From Siphonodentalium dalli (lineage: Eukaryota > Mollusca > Scaphopoda > Gadilida > Siphonodentaliidae), in contig CP136063.1 of assembly GCA_032622095.1 (NCBI GenBank), positions 279,429,426 through 279,493,425 of the forward strand: DNA of 64,000 nt, read 5' to 3'. Positions 1 through 12,100 of the stretch are shown piece by piece. Each line of letters starts with the position of its first letter. Positions within the stretch are counted from its first letter, which is position 1. Position numbers and translations under genes: made by a program. The notes beneath the pieces are model-generated. The model searched no databases. It was not told the DNA's origin and was given only the letters and a program-made list of their open reading frames with translations.

Positions 1-20
1 TTGGTTTAAGTTTTATGCCA

Positions 21-79
21 TTAACCATTCCATGACTGGAGCTTCCTGAATTTTGACGAAAACCCTGTGCCAATGCATT
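21..79 (+). mobile_element. left end of family B TTAA element
   Basis: TTAACCATTCCATGACTGG, CTTCCTGAATTTT and ACCCTGTGCCAATGCATTCTC match the left end of the complete family B copies at 27278 and 51964. Instead of the usual palindrome it runs straight into the 45-bp minisatellite. Confidence 0.7.
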
Positions 80-1653
80 CTCTGGCAGATAAACAGTGTG
101 CATGGACACCATACCGGCTCTCCGGACTGGCAGATCAACAGGGTGCATGGACATCATACTGGCTCTCCGGACTGGCAGATAAACAGGGTACATGGACACC
201 ATGCCGGCTCTCCGGACTGGCAGATACATGGACACCATTCCGGATCTCCGGACTGACAGATTAACAGGGTCCAGACACCATACCGGTTCTCCGGACTGGC
301 AGATAAACATGGTGCATGGACACCATACCGGCTCTCCGGACTGACAGATAAACAGGGTACATGGACACCATTCCGGTTCTCCGGACTGGCAGATTAACAG
401 GGTTCATGGACACCATACCGGCTCTCCGAACCGACAGATAAACAGGGTACATTGACATAATTCCGGTTATCCGGACTGGCAGATAAACAGGGTTCATGGA
501 CACCATACCGGCTCTCCGGACTGGCAGATAAACATGGTGCATGGACATCATACCGGCCCTCCGGACTGGCAGATAAACAGGGGGCATGGACACCATACCG
601 GCTCTCCGGGCTGGCAGATAAACAGGGTGCATGGACACCATATCGGCTCTCTGGACTGACAGATAACAGGGTTCATGGACACCACACCGGCTCTCCGGAC
701 TGGCAGATAAACAGGGTGCATGGACATCATACCGGCTCTCCGGACTGACAGATAAACAGGGTGCATGGACATCATACCGGCTCTCCGGACTGACAGCTAA
801 ACAGGGTTCATGGACACCATACCGGCTCTCCGGACTGGCAGATAAACAGGGTGCATGGACATCATACCGGCTCTCCGGACTGACAGATAAACAGGGTGCA
901 TGGACACCATACCGGCTCTCCGGACTGGCAGATAAACAGGGTACATGGACACCATACCGGCTCTCCGGACTGGCAGATAAACAGGGTACATGGACACCAT
1001 ACCGGCTCTCCGGACTGGCAGATAAACAGGGTGCATGGACATCATACCGGCTCTCCGGACTGGCAGATAAACAGGGTGCATGGACACCATACCGGCTCTC
1101 CGAACTGGCAGATAAACAGGGTGCATGGACATCATACCGGCTCTCCGGACTGGCAGATAAACAGGGTGCATGGACATCATACCGGCTCTCCGGACTGGCA
1201 GATAAACAGGGTACATGGACACCATACCGGCTCTCCGAACTGGCAGAGAAACAGGGTACATGGACACCATTCCGGTTCTCCGGACTGGCAGATAAACAGG
1301 GTTCATGGACACCATACCGGCTCTCCGGACTGGCAGATAAACAGGGTGCATGGACATCATACCGGCCCTCCGGACTGGCAGATAAACAGGGTGCACGGAC
1401 ACCATACCGGCTCTCCGGGCTGGCAGATTAACAGGGTACATGGACACCATACCGGCTCTCCGGACTGGCAGATAAACAGGGTGCATGGACACCATACCGG
1501 CTCTCCGGACTGGCAGATAAATAGCGTGCATGGACACCATACCGGCTCTCCGGACTGGCAGATAAATAGCGTGCATGGACACCATACCGGCTCTCCGGAC
1601 TGGCAGATAAACAGGGTTCATGGACATCATACCGGCTCTCTGGACTGGCAGAT
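80..1653. repeat. 45-bp minisatellite (~35 copies)
   Basis: Head-to-tail 45-bp units containing CATACCGGCTCTCCGGACTG and GGCAGATAAACAGGGT. Units are strongly alike in 840-1650 and more diverged in 100-840. The period is a multiple of three, so several frames on both strands stay open (15-residue periods); these open frames are artefacts. The left edge lies inside a TTAA-type element end. Confidence 0.95.
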
Positions 1654-2055
1654 AAAACCAGCACGAAGAGTCGACTTGAAACCGAAAGGCGCGAACCTGA
1701 CAGCTACATTTGCAAGTTAACAAAAAGAATGCAGAAACAGGACTGCTAATTATTCCGTCATCATACATTTACACACATGATACCAGTATAAAAATAGGTG
1801 TATGTATATCGTGACGGAGTAGGACGGTAGAGGTAGAACATATTAAAGAAGTGGGAATGTTTATGGTTTTGTGGCCCAATTTGTACATGTACGGGTTGTC
1901 TATCATGATGAAAGTTGTAAGCAGGGTCCAGGAGCGGTTTACAGCAATTTGGAAAAGAAGTACCAAGTAGAGTCAAAACCAATAATTTGGAATAGTTGAA
2001 AATGCTAATATTTCAGTAAAGATCGAAATGACACAGGAGAGCGTGATCAGTAAGA
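1654..2055. other. no gene recognised
   Basis: Unique-looking DNA between the minisatellite and the first TTAA element. Short open frames exist on the minus strand but show no recognisable domain. Confidence 0.5.
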
Positions 2056-2455
2056 TTAACCCTTTACCCAACAGAACGGCCCTGTGCCAATGCATTCTCT
2101 TATATATGCGAGTCGACCATAGGTCGCCTCGCATATATAAGAGAATGCATTGGCTTAACACATTAAAAATTATAAAATTGTTAAAGAATGTAAGAAAAAA
2201 TGGTAAAAAGTGTTTAAAAAAGTTTTTTTTTAGGCCAATGCATTCTCTTATATATGCGAGGCGACCTATGGTCGACTCGCATATATAAGAGAATACATTG
2301 GCACAGGGCATAACTGTAACAAACACAATGTGGTCAAGGAGCCGGTTCCAATGATATCCATATGTGTATGGTTCTATTGAGACAGACCGAAGATATTTTA
2401 GGCTGTTGAAGCTTTATTTGGCCGGTTTTGGCCGGTTTGTTGGGTAAAGGGTTAA
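2056..2455 (+). mobile_element. family A MITE, copy 1 (complete, piggyBac-like)
   Basis: About 400 bp, starting TTAACCCTTTACCCAACA and ending TGTTGGGTAAAGGGTTAA, so the termini are inverted and flanked by TTAA, as for piggyBac-type elements. It contains two ~75-bp palindromes in inverted orientation, an AT-rich spacer and a right arm ending GGCCGGTTTTGGCCGGTT. It has no coding capacity. Confidence 0.92.
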
Positions 2456-3045
2456 TCTATGACTCCATAAATGGACCCCAGAAAAGTTTTACAAGTTATT
2501 GACAGTCCAAAATATACCTATTTGAACACGACTATGTGTGTTTATAAAGCTTGGATTCATAAGATTGGAATCTTGATAAGTAAATTTATAGAAAAGGTAT
2601 TTTGATCATGACCATGGAATAATGCATAAACTTTATTCGCGCTATGACTGATGAACATTTGGGCAATTTGTGAATACTTGTTAAATACTTCTTTGTATTA
2701 ATGCATATCTTCATACTATCGGGGCTTTCCGAAGGTTGTGTGTGCATGTTATGTTTATTTGTGTACACAATTTTGTGTAGTATGTTGTCAGGCATGTATG
2801 TTGTTTATTATGTGTCATGTTCCATATTAATTTACGGCTGATTTTTTAATAAATGTTATTCTGCTTCCACAATTATCATTCTCGGCACTTAGATGTTAAT
2901 GAATAGCGCGTGCATAATTAACTCTCGTGTATCACTTGTCTCTGGCTAAATGGGAATTCGTTCAGATATTGACCAACTTCATCGCACATGACCTTACACG
3001 TATATTAATTATAGGTCTATTGTAATATCTGCAATTTTCTTTCAG
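2456..3045. other. no feature recognised
   Basis: AT-rich DNA upstream of the first visible cyclase exon, probably intron of that gene. No motif or repeat stands out. Confidence 0.45.
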
Positions 3046-3124
3046 CAACATTGTCGAGCTAAAGTACAGACAAATTGCTACCTTACTGCTGATTACCGTG
3101 ACGTTCATGTACTATTCTAGGAAG
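3046..3124 (+). CDS. ADCY: adenylyl cyclase exon a (last TM helix)
   Basis: Follows a TTTCTTTCAG acceptor and ends AAG before GTACGT. The first base completes a codon from an upstream exon that is not in the window or not recognised. It encodes a basic/polar stretch, then a hydrophobic helix ending YYSRK, equivalent to the end of the sixth helix of the second membrane block before C2. Confidence 0.75.
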
Positions 3125-6100
3125 GTACGTGCCTACAATTGGAATCATATATGCCGAGTCTCTGAAAACGTGACAGTGGATTTAGTTTCTATTTCAGATT
3201 AGGTAGCAATACACGATTTCATGGGTTTGTAGGAGGGCTGAAAAATTGGATTTTAAGCATATCAGGGCTATAACTATCAGTTTGGCCTCTGTTATTTCTG
3301 GGAGTAATGGTTTGATGGTTTAATTAGTTTATAAAGGTACCATAGTATACCAAATGGGATGATGTTTGAATAGGAAGTATGTTTTTGGAACATTTTGTGG
3401 GCCAGATCTGTGTGGCACTCCACCGGAAAAAGAGCCTGATTTATCTCCCTTCAAATCAGTCATCTGCACTTCCAAGACCAAATTTTAAAATTGATACGAT
3501 AATGTTTCTTTATTTTGTAATATATCTTACATATATCTAGGTTATATCAGCTCATAAGGTGAATATAGACTGACATTCGCTCTGTCAAATGTTAAAATGA
3601 AGATTCTGCAGTCAGCTAAGGGAGATAATTCAACTTGTGATGTGAAACATCCTGTCTAAATACAGGTAGATAATGCTCTGACCATTTCTGTATCTTGTTA
3701 CCAAGCATACATGTGCTGTTTATCAATGACCATGCCGCAACAGACGGTTGTAGTACAGTACCCCTCAAAATGGTGAAAATGACCAGAAATCGTGCATTGC
3801 TACCTTATAATATATCTCTTCGTAACTTCTGACGTACATGTAAATAGGACTAATGTCCAACTATGTTATTCTCATATCTCGTTGTATGGCGCGAAAAGTC
3901 ACACAAATGAAAATCTTAACTGTGCCGTTTGTGAATAAGAAGAACACGTAACAAGTGCTCGCGGAACCCATATGTAATTTAAAGGCACACATTTCTCGCC
4001 ATGGCACCCCAATTGCAATACGTGAACGGAACATGTACAACGCACATCTTTCGCACAATGAATGACGACTGCTAAGAATTACGAACAGGGTAATACGTCA
4101 CTTGAACGTGTGTTCTTTCTAACAGTTATCGCTTTGCCATATAGTTACGAATATTGTTACGAGCTTTGCCTTGCAATGATCAAGCCAACAATTGACTCTG
4201 ATTTGATATATGCAATCAACGTCGTTTTCGATGCATCTGTCTGCGTATAGAAGTGTCTGACGTCGAATTACATACTGTATAATTTCGCGAATACTCAGGG
4301 GGGGGTGAAAAACAAAATTCCGGCACGTATGCCGGGGTGGGTGGGTGGTCAAAGCCACCAACAAGCAATTTTTTCCGCAACTAAAAAAAAATGTCCTGCT
4401 TGTTTTTTAGTGTTTTGGCAATGAGTTGGGCTTCAAAACCACTTTGAATGAGAGAAATAATGTAATTCTAACTGTAAATTGACTGCAGGCAGTTATCGTG
4501 TTGTATTTTGTTGCAAATTTTGAAATCCAAGATGGCCGCTGGCAGCCATGTTTTTTTGGCCGAATGACCTCAAAATGACTCATTCCTATTTACATGTCCA
4601 TGTTAACATCCATGATAAATAATATGCACAGAAATTCATATACAGCTGTTTACAGTGAATTTCCCCCCGAAAATCTCTGTTTTAGTGTTAAAAGGGGGGT
4701 GGGTGTCAAAAAATGGTCGGAAAAAACTGCCGAAAACGGAAAATAATTTGGCGGTGGGTGTGGGCGGGTACAAAAAATGATCGTAAGGGAAAAAATGCCA
4801 TACGTGCCTGAATTTTTTTTCCGACCCCCCCACCCCCCACCCCCCTGGAATACTAAGTATTTAGTTCGGCATCAGACACTTATGTACGCCGCCAGATACA
4901 TCGAAAACTACGTTGATGATTAAACTAGTTTTTTTAAGAAACTATATATAAAACACTAAAATAGTAAAACTACCCAAGTGACTTGCTTGCAAAATTTGTT
5001 TGCTCATTTCTCATACGGCAAACATAACCATATCTCCTGACTGCGAGTGCCAAGAAGTTTGAACGTAACTATTTCTTCGCAAACCGACACGAAGTGCCAG
5101 GTCCGATTTTTGTATCAACCCATATACCCTGTGCCAATGCATTCTCTTATATATGCGAGTTGACCATAGGTCGCCTCGCATATATAAGAGAATGCGTTGG
5201 CCTAACAATTTTTCATCATTTGTTATTATTTTTTACAATTTTTTACAATTTTAATAATTTTTTCTTATAATCTTTAACAGACTTATTTTGTAGGTTTAGT
5301 GCCAGGGAATCTTACGTTTTTCATGGGCATCAAAATTATTACTATGAATACTTGGTGATAGTTTTGAGTTATAACATGCCCCTAAGGTTTTAACCAGTTT
5401 GTTTTTAAATTCGCTATAGCATGCTCGAGCCTACCAAAAAAATTCAACCCAAAAAAATAAAAATATATATAAAAATGCAAGGTGTTGGATGATAAGCTAT
5501 TCACAATTCTTATCAGTTCAGTGTACGAAAGGTCTCCAATATTATATTTGTCGTAAAATTCACGAAGAAACATGCGAACTTCAGGTTGAACGGCAAAGCA
5601 AGGATTTGTACATCAAAATGAATGACGAAGAGAATCAGAAGGAAATGGCGGATAATTTCCTGGAGCGGCACTCCTCATTTCTACACAGTATAATACCGGC
5701 ATACGTCGTAACCGACTACATCAGCTTCAAAGAAAAGTACAACGGCTCGGTAAGTCTGGTCACGTGAACCTACATTTGCTTCATAGAAAAGAACAACGAC
5801 TCTGGTTAAGTGATATATAATCATTTCTTTAATAAATACTCATTGACGAGTAATTCCCTTTAGGAAATGTTCAGATAATAAATTCAACAAACCATTGTTG
5901 AACTTTTTATCAGAATATTTCCCACCACATACCATGAATCCGTTTGCACTTGTATTAGCTTTCAATATGTCGGTTGTCTGTTTTTATTACCTGAACATCA
6001 CTCCAAAGTAATGATGGACCATTCCTGTGTATACTTTTATTACTGATGTGATATTCCATTTAGAATAGACGGGATTACATTAGTGTCAACGAAAATTACA

Positions 6101-9100
6101 ACAGATCCGTAAATCTCGAAAGGAACCTATACATAACCTAATCAAGTCTCCAACCAAACGTTTTTATTTTAAATGTGTTTAAAGCCTACGTAACTAGTAC
6201 ATGAGCTGTGGAAATTCGCAGTGCACATACAAAATCAGTAATCGTTAAAAACTCGTCTACTATATATTTTGAGACTTCCGTATATCCATATATCTGTATA
6301 TCCTTATAGACTCGAAAAGGGCTCGACCGATTGAGCCCAAACTTGCTATCTAAGGGTAAAAACCCACGGGAAGTGTCATCGCACCGCTTCTGAGAACGTC
6401 CGAGCACTCCTTCACCCTTCGCCCTGCCACCGTCGTTGGAATTGATGGGTTAAATGGTCTCTCTGATGTGTGTGACCCGATGCAGGAAGGACAACTCATT
6501 CACACAACGTATTGAATACGTGAAATTTGTTATGTATTAAATACTTGCCGAAATTTTAGAGTTACTTCGTCTACATCATACAGAAACATTATCTTCGATA
6601 CACTGTTAAAAATTATATGGAAGCAAAAATGGTCAACTCGGGACGGGTACCTTGAAAAATAAAATTTAATGGGTCGACCAAAGCCATGTGACCAATCCCG
6701 CCAGTGGCGGGCTAATCTGATTGTATAATATATAATTTACGACTGAAATTTACAAGGATAGGTATCGAGTGTGTCCAGATTTTGAACATTAAACACACCT
6801 CAACCTTTTGATAGATGTTCCTAAAGAACACACACTACCTTTCGTCGTATAATAAAGTACTGTGCATTAACTCATGCAACAAATATCTAGAAACCCACTG
6901 CATGAGTTCCAGATAGCGGCTATCCGAACATTACAGATTACATGAGTTCCAGATAGCCGCAATCCGAACATTACAGATTACATTAGTGACATAAGTTCCG
7001 GGCCATAACGTTGGTCACAGCATGCAGCTCCAACCGATCCCGGCACATGGCCATTTGAATTTGTTTTCGAATAGAAACTCCCGATGGTGTACCACACTCC
7101 TTATGGAGTGCCATGGATACTCAAAGTTGGATATTCCCAAAATGAATGTCCTCACCATTGTCCACGGATCTGGATATCAATACCAGCAGCCATATTGGAT
7201 TTCAAATTTGAATCCATCGGCGCACCCAGCAGACTACATTTATTGGTGAAATGTTTGAAATGAATATAATTTCATCTACACAATACACGCCCTTTACTGT
7301 AACTTTTTGACTTTCCTTCATCTTTATCATTTTATTCATTGCTCAGCAAAAATATATTCCTTCCAAATTTGAGCTACACAGTCATTCACACTTTCATTTC
7401 TTTTTCTTGCCGAATCTACATTCGATGGTGTTTGTTTTCAAAGATAAATCTGGATATGGAAGGCCGATAATCGAAAAAGGTACAATGAGGATACACCGGG
7501 CACGAATTTGTTTTGTTTCTATTACTCCATATGAACACAATCTGGTTTTATATATCTATCGATCCAGCCCACATTTTGAGTTGATATATCTATCGATCCC
7601 GCCCACAATATGAGTAACTGATCAACAGATAGACAAATATAATATTACCAAATAGCTATCTTTAAAAATTCTCGTGAACATCATAACTTAATATCATGTA
7701 AGTACCCTCAGTATGTGGTTATTCGCACGCAACCGGAAACGGTTTGTGCTGGGTTTCGGATCCCCTCCACACAGCTAATATGTATACACCATATGTTATA
7801 TAGTGTGCAATTATATGGAATAATTACTGTTTACATCAACTTGTTTTGAAAATCTATGCATACTGCATGTATACTCACCCTTCAGTCAAAGATGTTGCTG
7901 TTACATAGTGGGGTATGCCAACAACCTGGGCCGATGTGATGGTCTAGTGGTAAGTGACGAGTGATTAGATCTTCGGTGGATAACTTTAATTGTGATGTGG
8001 CAATATCAAGCATCAATGGTGACAGCAACAATAGTACATAAATAAATATCTGAGCGTAAGTAAATAAAGTCGAGAACTCTGTAAATATGGAAATCGCATG
8101 GTAGAGATCCATGTAAACTCCAAAGAGCGATTCCCATCTTCTGATCTCCCGTTCTCCGGAATCGAACTCGTTTATATCTCGACTCATGACTCGCATTCCA
8201 TAATGACTCGCTGACTGCCATGGACAAAGAGAGGTCAGAGTTAGGTTACATACCACATTGCGATAGACAGAGGAGAGGTCAGAGGAAGTCTAATTAATGT
8301 TGTGTCATAATACATTCCAACTGACCAAATATCTGCAAGGTTAAAACTACACGAAAAATAGACAGATATTCCAACTGACCAAATATCTGCGAGGTTGAAA
8401 TTACTCGAGAAATAGATGTGATTTCTCCGTCTTAGGGATGTTACTGGTAGGTGGGGTATATTATGTATCATTGCCGTCAATGTATCGAAACTCTACGGCT
8501 ATATATTTCATTATATGATCATGTTTTTTTTTCAGGGATACTTCCATCAGTCGTGTTTCTCTGCTGGAATCATGTTCGCATCATGTCCTGATTTTGCCAA
8601 GTTTACCATCGCATCCCGAAATGACCAGGATGGTGGCATCAACTGCATGAAGTTACTCAACGATGTCATCATCAAACTCGACAAGGTGAACTAATTGTTC
8701 AGATTCATTTTTCTTCTTCATATATTTACGCTCTGAACCTCTTCGCTGCTAAATGACATTATGACGTCGTCTGCTGGGCTGTTTACATTATTGCCATGTT
8801 CTAGTAGTGGGAACATATAACGGGAATATCGCCCCGTTATGGCTCCCAGAATGCAACAGAATTCAAACTATAATTTATTTTCAGTGGAAGGGGATTAACT
8901 CTATATCTAAATATATGGAGTTACTCCCTTCCATTGAAAATAATAGACTTTGTGCATAAACGTGAGCACAGACCAGACGTCAGTATCTCAACAAAAACAA
9001 CATGTTCACAGTTTATTCCACCGGATAGGTTGATAATACAATGTTTTGAAGCTTCCTCTTTCAAATGGTATATAATATGGCATATATGTTATAAAATGTG

Positions 9101-12100
9101 ATCTGGGGGTTCGAACATTAAGTAGGCCTTTAATAAAGTAGGCCTTTAATAAAAGTTGACAATGCTATGTGTTATATACACAGTAAGATTCACGTATGTC
9201 GTATTATTAAATATGGTGTTTATATTGGATAAGGTTAGATAAATCAGATAATGTGCAATTCTTCAAATAATGGTAATCGTCTCCAGTAGCCTCGCTGTTG
9301 CATATTTAGCAACATCTCTTTGATTTATCGATATTCTCACAAGAACCAGTCTAGTTGGGTAGTTGATTATTTCAAGAACCAGTCTTGTTGGGTAGTCGAT
9401 TACTTCAAGAACCAGTCTAGTTGAGTAATCGATTACTTCTGCATGTAAACTTGGTTAAAGTAACTACATCTCTCTTTCTTTTTATTTGTTAGCGTTTTAG
9501 ATAACTCTTAATACCGAACTCAGATTTGTAAATTTTATAAGTGGAACATTTTTCCATTGTATCGAGTTTTATTTTCCAATAATGGTGGAATGTATCTATT
9601 GGTGAACTTTTAACTGATTCATTTGTCGTTAGGGGTCAGATATCGCTTCGCCTGTGTGTGATCCAATAGTACAGTTTCGAATAATATACCTTCAAGGATG
9701 TTTTGACTCCCATGGTGGTATGAACACAGTGCCTATATATGATTTACTTCCTTAATGGTTGAGGTTTTATGTCGTCAGCAAAATAACCAAATCTTTTTAA
9801 TAAATATCAAACTGTTTTTGTTTTTTTTTTGCATTCGCTATATGTTGATTGAATAAATGGTTCAACATTAAAGTCCAGGTCTACACGTCTATATGTCAAA
9901 GTCAGATTGTGAAATCAGTCATTTCGTGAAATGGCTAAAATGTTCAGTTTTGTTCATGATACTATGTACTGTGAGGTTCAGTCACTTCATGAAATGACTA
10001 AATCTTTGGTCGTTTCGTGAAATGACTATATAATTTGAGCACATACATTTCATGAAATGACTAAACTATGTTGTGCTTTCTGATTGGAGTTGCTATGGAT
10101 TGGACGACAAGCAAACATTCATCTATCGATACTTTTATTAATATAAATTGAACATAAACATGATAACATTTAAAACTACTAGTATTAAACACTTAAGAAT
10201 TAAACGACACAGTACACAGTACACAGAACAGTTCAAACAGTGGTGACAATGTCTGTTGCATAACTGCTTTGATTTGAAGCACTTACATCTGTTCGTCTTG
10301 TATTTCCTGGGACCACTGCACGGGCATTCAATGAAACATTGAACACCACATATCGATGTCTTGACAACATATTCGTAGCATGTATAACGATGTGACAATG
10401 CTTTTTTATTCTCTCATCCACAGATGTTTGCGAAGGACGTCTACAATAAACTAAGCAAAATAAACTCTCAAGGCGGTGGCTATGTTGTAGCAAGCGGGAT
10501 AGTTAAGCATAATGGCATCCGAAGCGTGAGTAACATGCTTTCCCATCCACTACTTTATCCTCGGTATTTCTGTTTTACTTCACCCCCCCCCCCCCCCACC
10601 CCGTGGGGTACCCTTGTTTTTTCGGCGTTCCATGAAACTAGGAACCGAACTTGATTCATAACCGGCGTGTGCGATGATGCAAAATTATGCAATTTTTCCC
10701 AGGACGGCTCCCGGGGTTGATGGCAACCATGTTCACTTATTCAAGTTGATGTTCTCGTATATATTTGTTTTATTGTTTTGACATTTTGTTATGCGTTTCA
10801 TCGGTGGAATACCATATAAAGTTAATACACATTGAAGGCGTATTAAGAACAGGAAAACATGTTTCCCATATAGTTGGGAGTTTGGTATGAATTATAATGA
10901 TACATGTATGTAGTGGGTTATTCGAAGTTGGACCCTCCGAAAGACGATAACCCAGTCATGCTCATATATCACGCTGCATGTCTATTGTTTCCATTGCAGG
11001 CTACGTGGGTCCATCTCTATCAACTGTCAGAGTTTGCACTGAATATACAAGACGAAATTAGTGCCATAAACGAGAACTCCCCTCATAAATTCAAGTTCCG
11101 TGCAGGTAAGTGAAGCTGTGGTACTTTTAGTCGAAACTTTATGTAAATAATCAATCTCCCCCCAATATTTTCATATTGATTTGGTGTAAACAATATTTAT
11201 TTTTAAAAAATCAAACATTTTACACAAACACAATACACATATAGATACATAGAGATTTAGAAAGATGATTGGACAACAAGCAAAATGCTTTTTTAAAGTC
11301 CTCTCCTCGTGGAATGAATGTTACCTCATGTGACGGAAATATCACTTGAGGTAAAGCAGACGGGAATATCATTTGAGGTAAAGCAGACGGGAATATCACT
11401 TGAGGTAAAGCAGAAGGAAATATCACTTGAGGTAAAGCAGACGGGAATATCACTCGGCTCAGATCGAATTTAGTGAACTCGGTTAATAAATTCCGTATAA
11501 AATAGAAACTCATGTGAAATCCTCTATATAATGACTGGGTGTCAAGTGTCCCTTAAAATGACGAGTAGTTATCAAGCCTACAAATAGCGTGTCTGAAATT
11601 TGCAGAATGAGGTCCCCAGAGGGTGAATTTAGTGACGCTATCCGGCATAGCGGGCTAGCATCACTAAATTCACCCTCTAGGGACCTCATTCTGCTTAGGC
11701 TTCATCTTCTGGGAAGTACCTATGGTATCAAATTAACATTGTGTTTTGTTACTTGTTCCCATCTGGGAAGTTTCTATATCCCCTAATTTGCAGAAGATAA
11801 AATCCATTGTGAACATCACCAACTTCAACTGGGGACTTCAATTTGATCCTAGGTCTGCCATAGCAGTTGAGTGCCTAAGCAGAATGAGGTCCCCAGAGGG
11901 TGAATTTAGTGATGCTAGCCCGCTATGCGGGATAGCGTCACTAAATTCACCCTCTGTGGACCTCACTCTTCAAATGACAGACACGCTATTTGCAGGCTTG
12001 GTAGTTATTCAATAACTCACTGGATTTTCAGGTATCTTTCATGGACCGATCGTGATAGGTATGATTGGAGTGAACCGTCCACACTTCGATATCTGGGGCA

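Larger units (their letters stand above)
3125..5584 (+). other. cyclase intron a-b
   Basis: Holds an inverted-repeat element (4215-4920) and one solitary palindrome module (5127-5280). Otherwise AT-rich and without recognised content. Confidence 0.7.
5750..8535 (+). other. cyclase intron b-c
   Basis: Contains a dispersed repeat (5815-6075), a 43-bp direct duplication (6901-6986), a 35-bp duplication (7550-7612) and a 56-bp duplication (8307-8420). The rest shows no recognised feature. Confidence 0.6.
8686..10423 (+). other. cyclase intron c-d
   Basis: Holds dispersed repeat F (8845-9140), a three-copy 36-bp repeat (9340-9440), a cluster of 20-bp palindromes (9915-10070) and a cysteine-rich frame on the minus strand (10138-10398). 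Confidence 0.6.
11106..12031 (+). other. cyclase intron e-f
   Basis: Contains a 27-bp tandem repeat (11338-11455) and a complete family D MITE (11585-11988) that ends ~43 bp before exon f. Confidence 0.75.

Noticed and set aside
797-1768. Open frames of 274-323 codons on both strands
   Set aside because: Produced by a 45-bp repeat whose period is divisible by three; the peptides are 15-residue iterations on both strands.
2084-2160. Palindrome modules as microRNA precursors
   Set aside because: The hairpins are almost perfectly paired with a loop of about three bases, unlike Dicer-type pre-miRNAs; small-RNA data would be needed.
7925-8175. tRNA or tRNA-derived SINE (TGGTCTAGTGGTAAG near 7933; GAGTTCGATTCCGG on the minus strand near 8160)
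   Set aside because: The A-box-like and B-box-like motifs are on opposite strands ~230 bp apart and no cloverleaf could be drawn.
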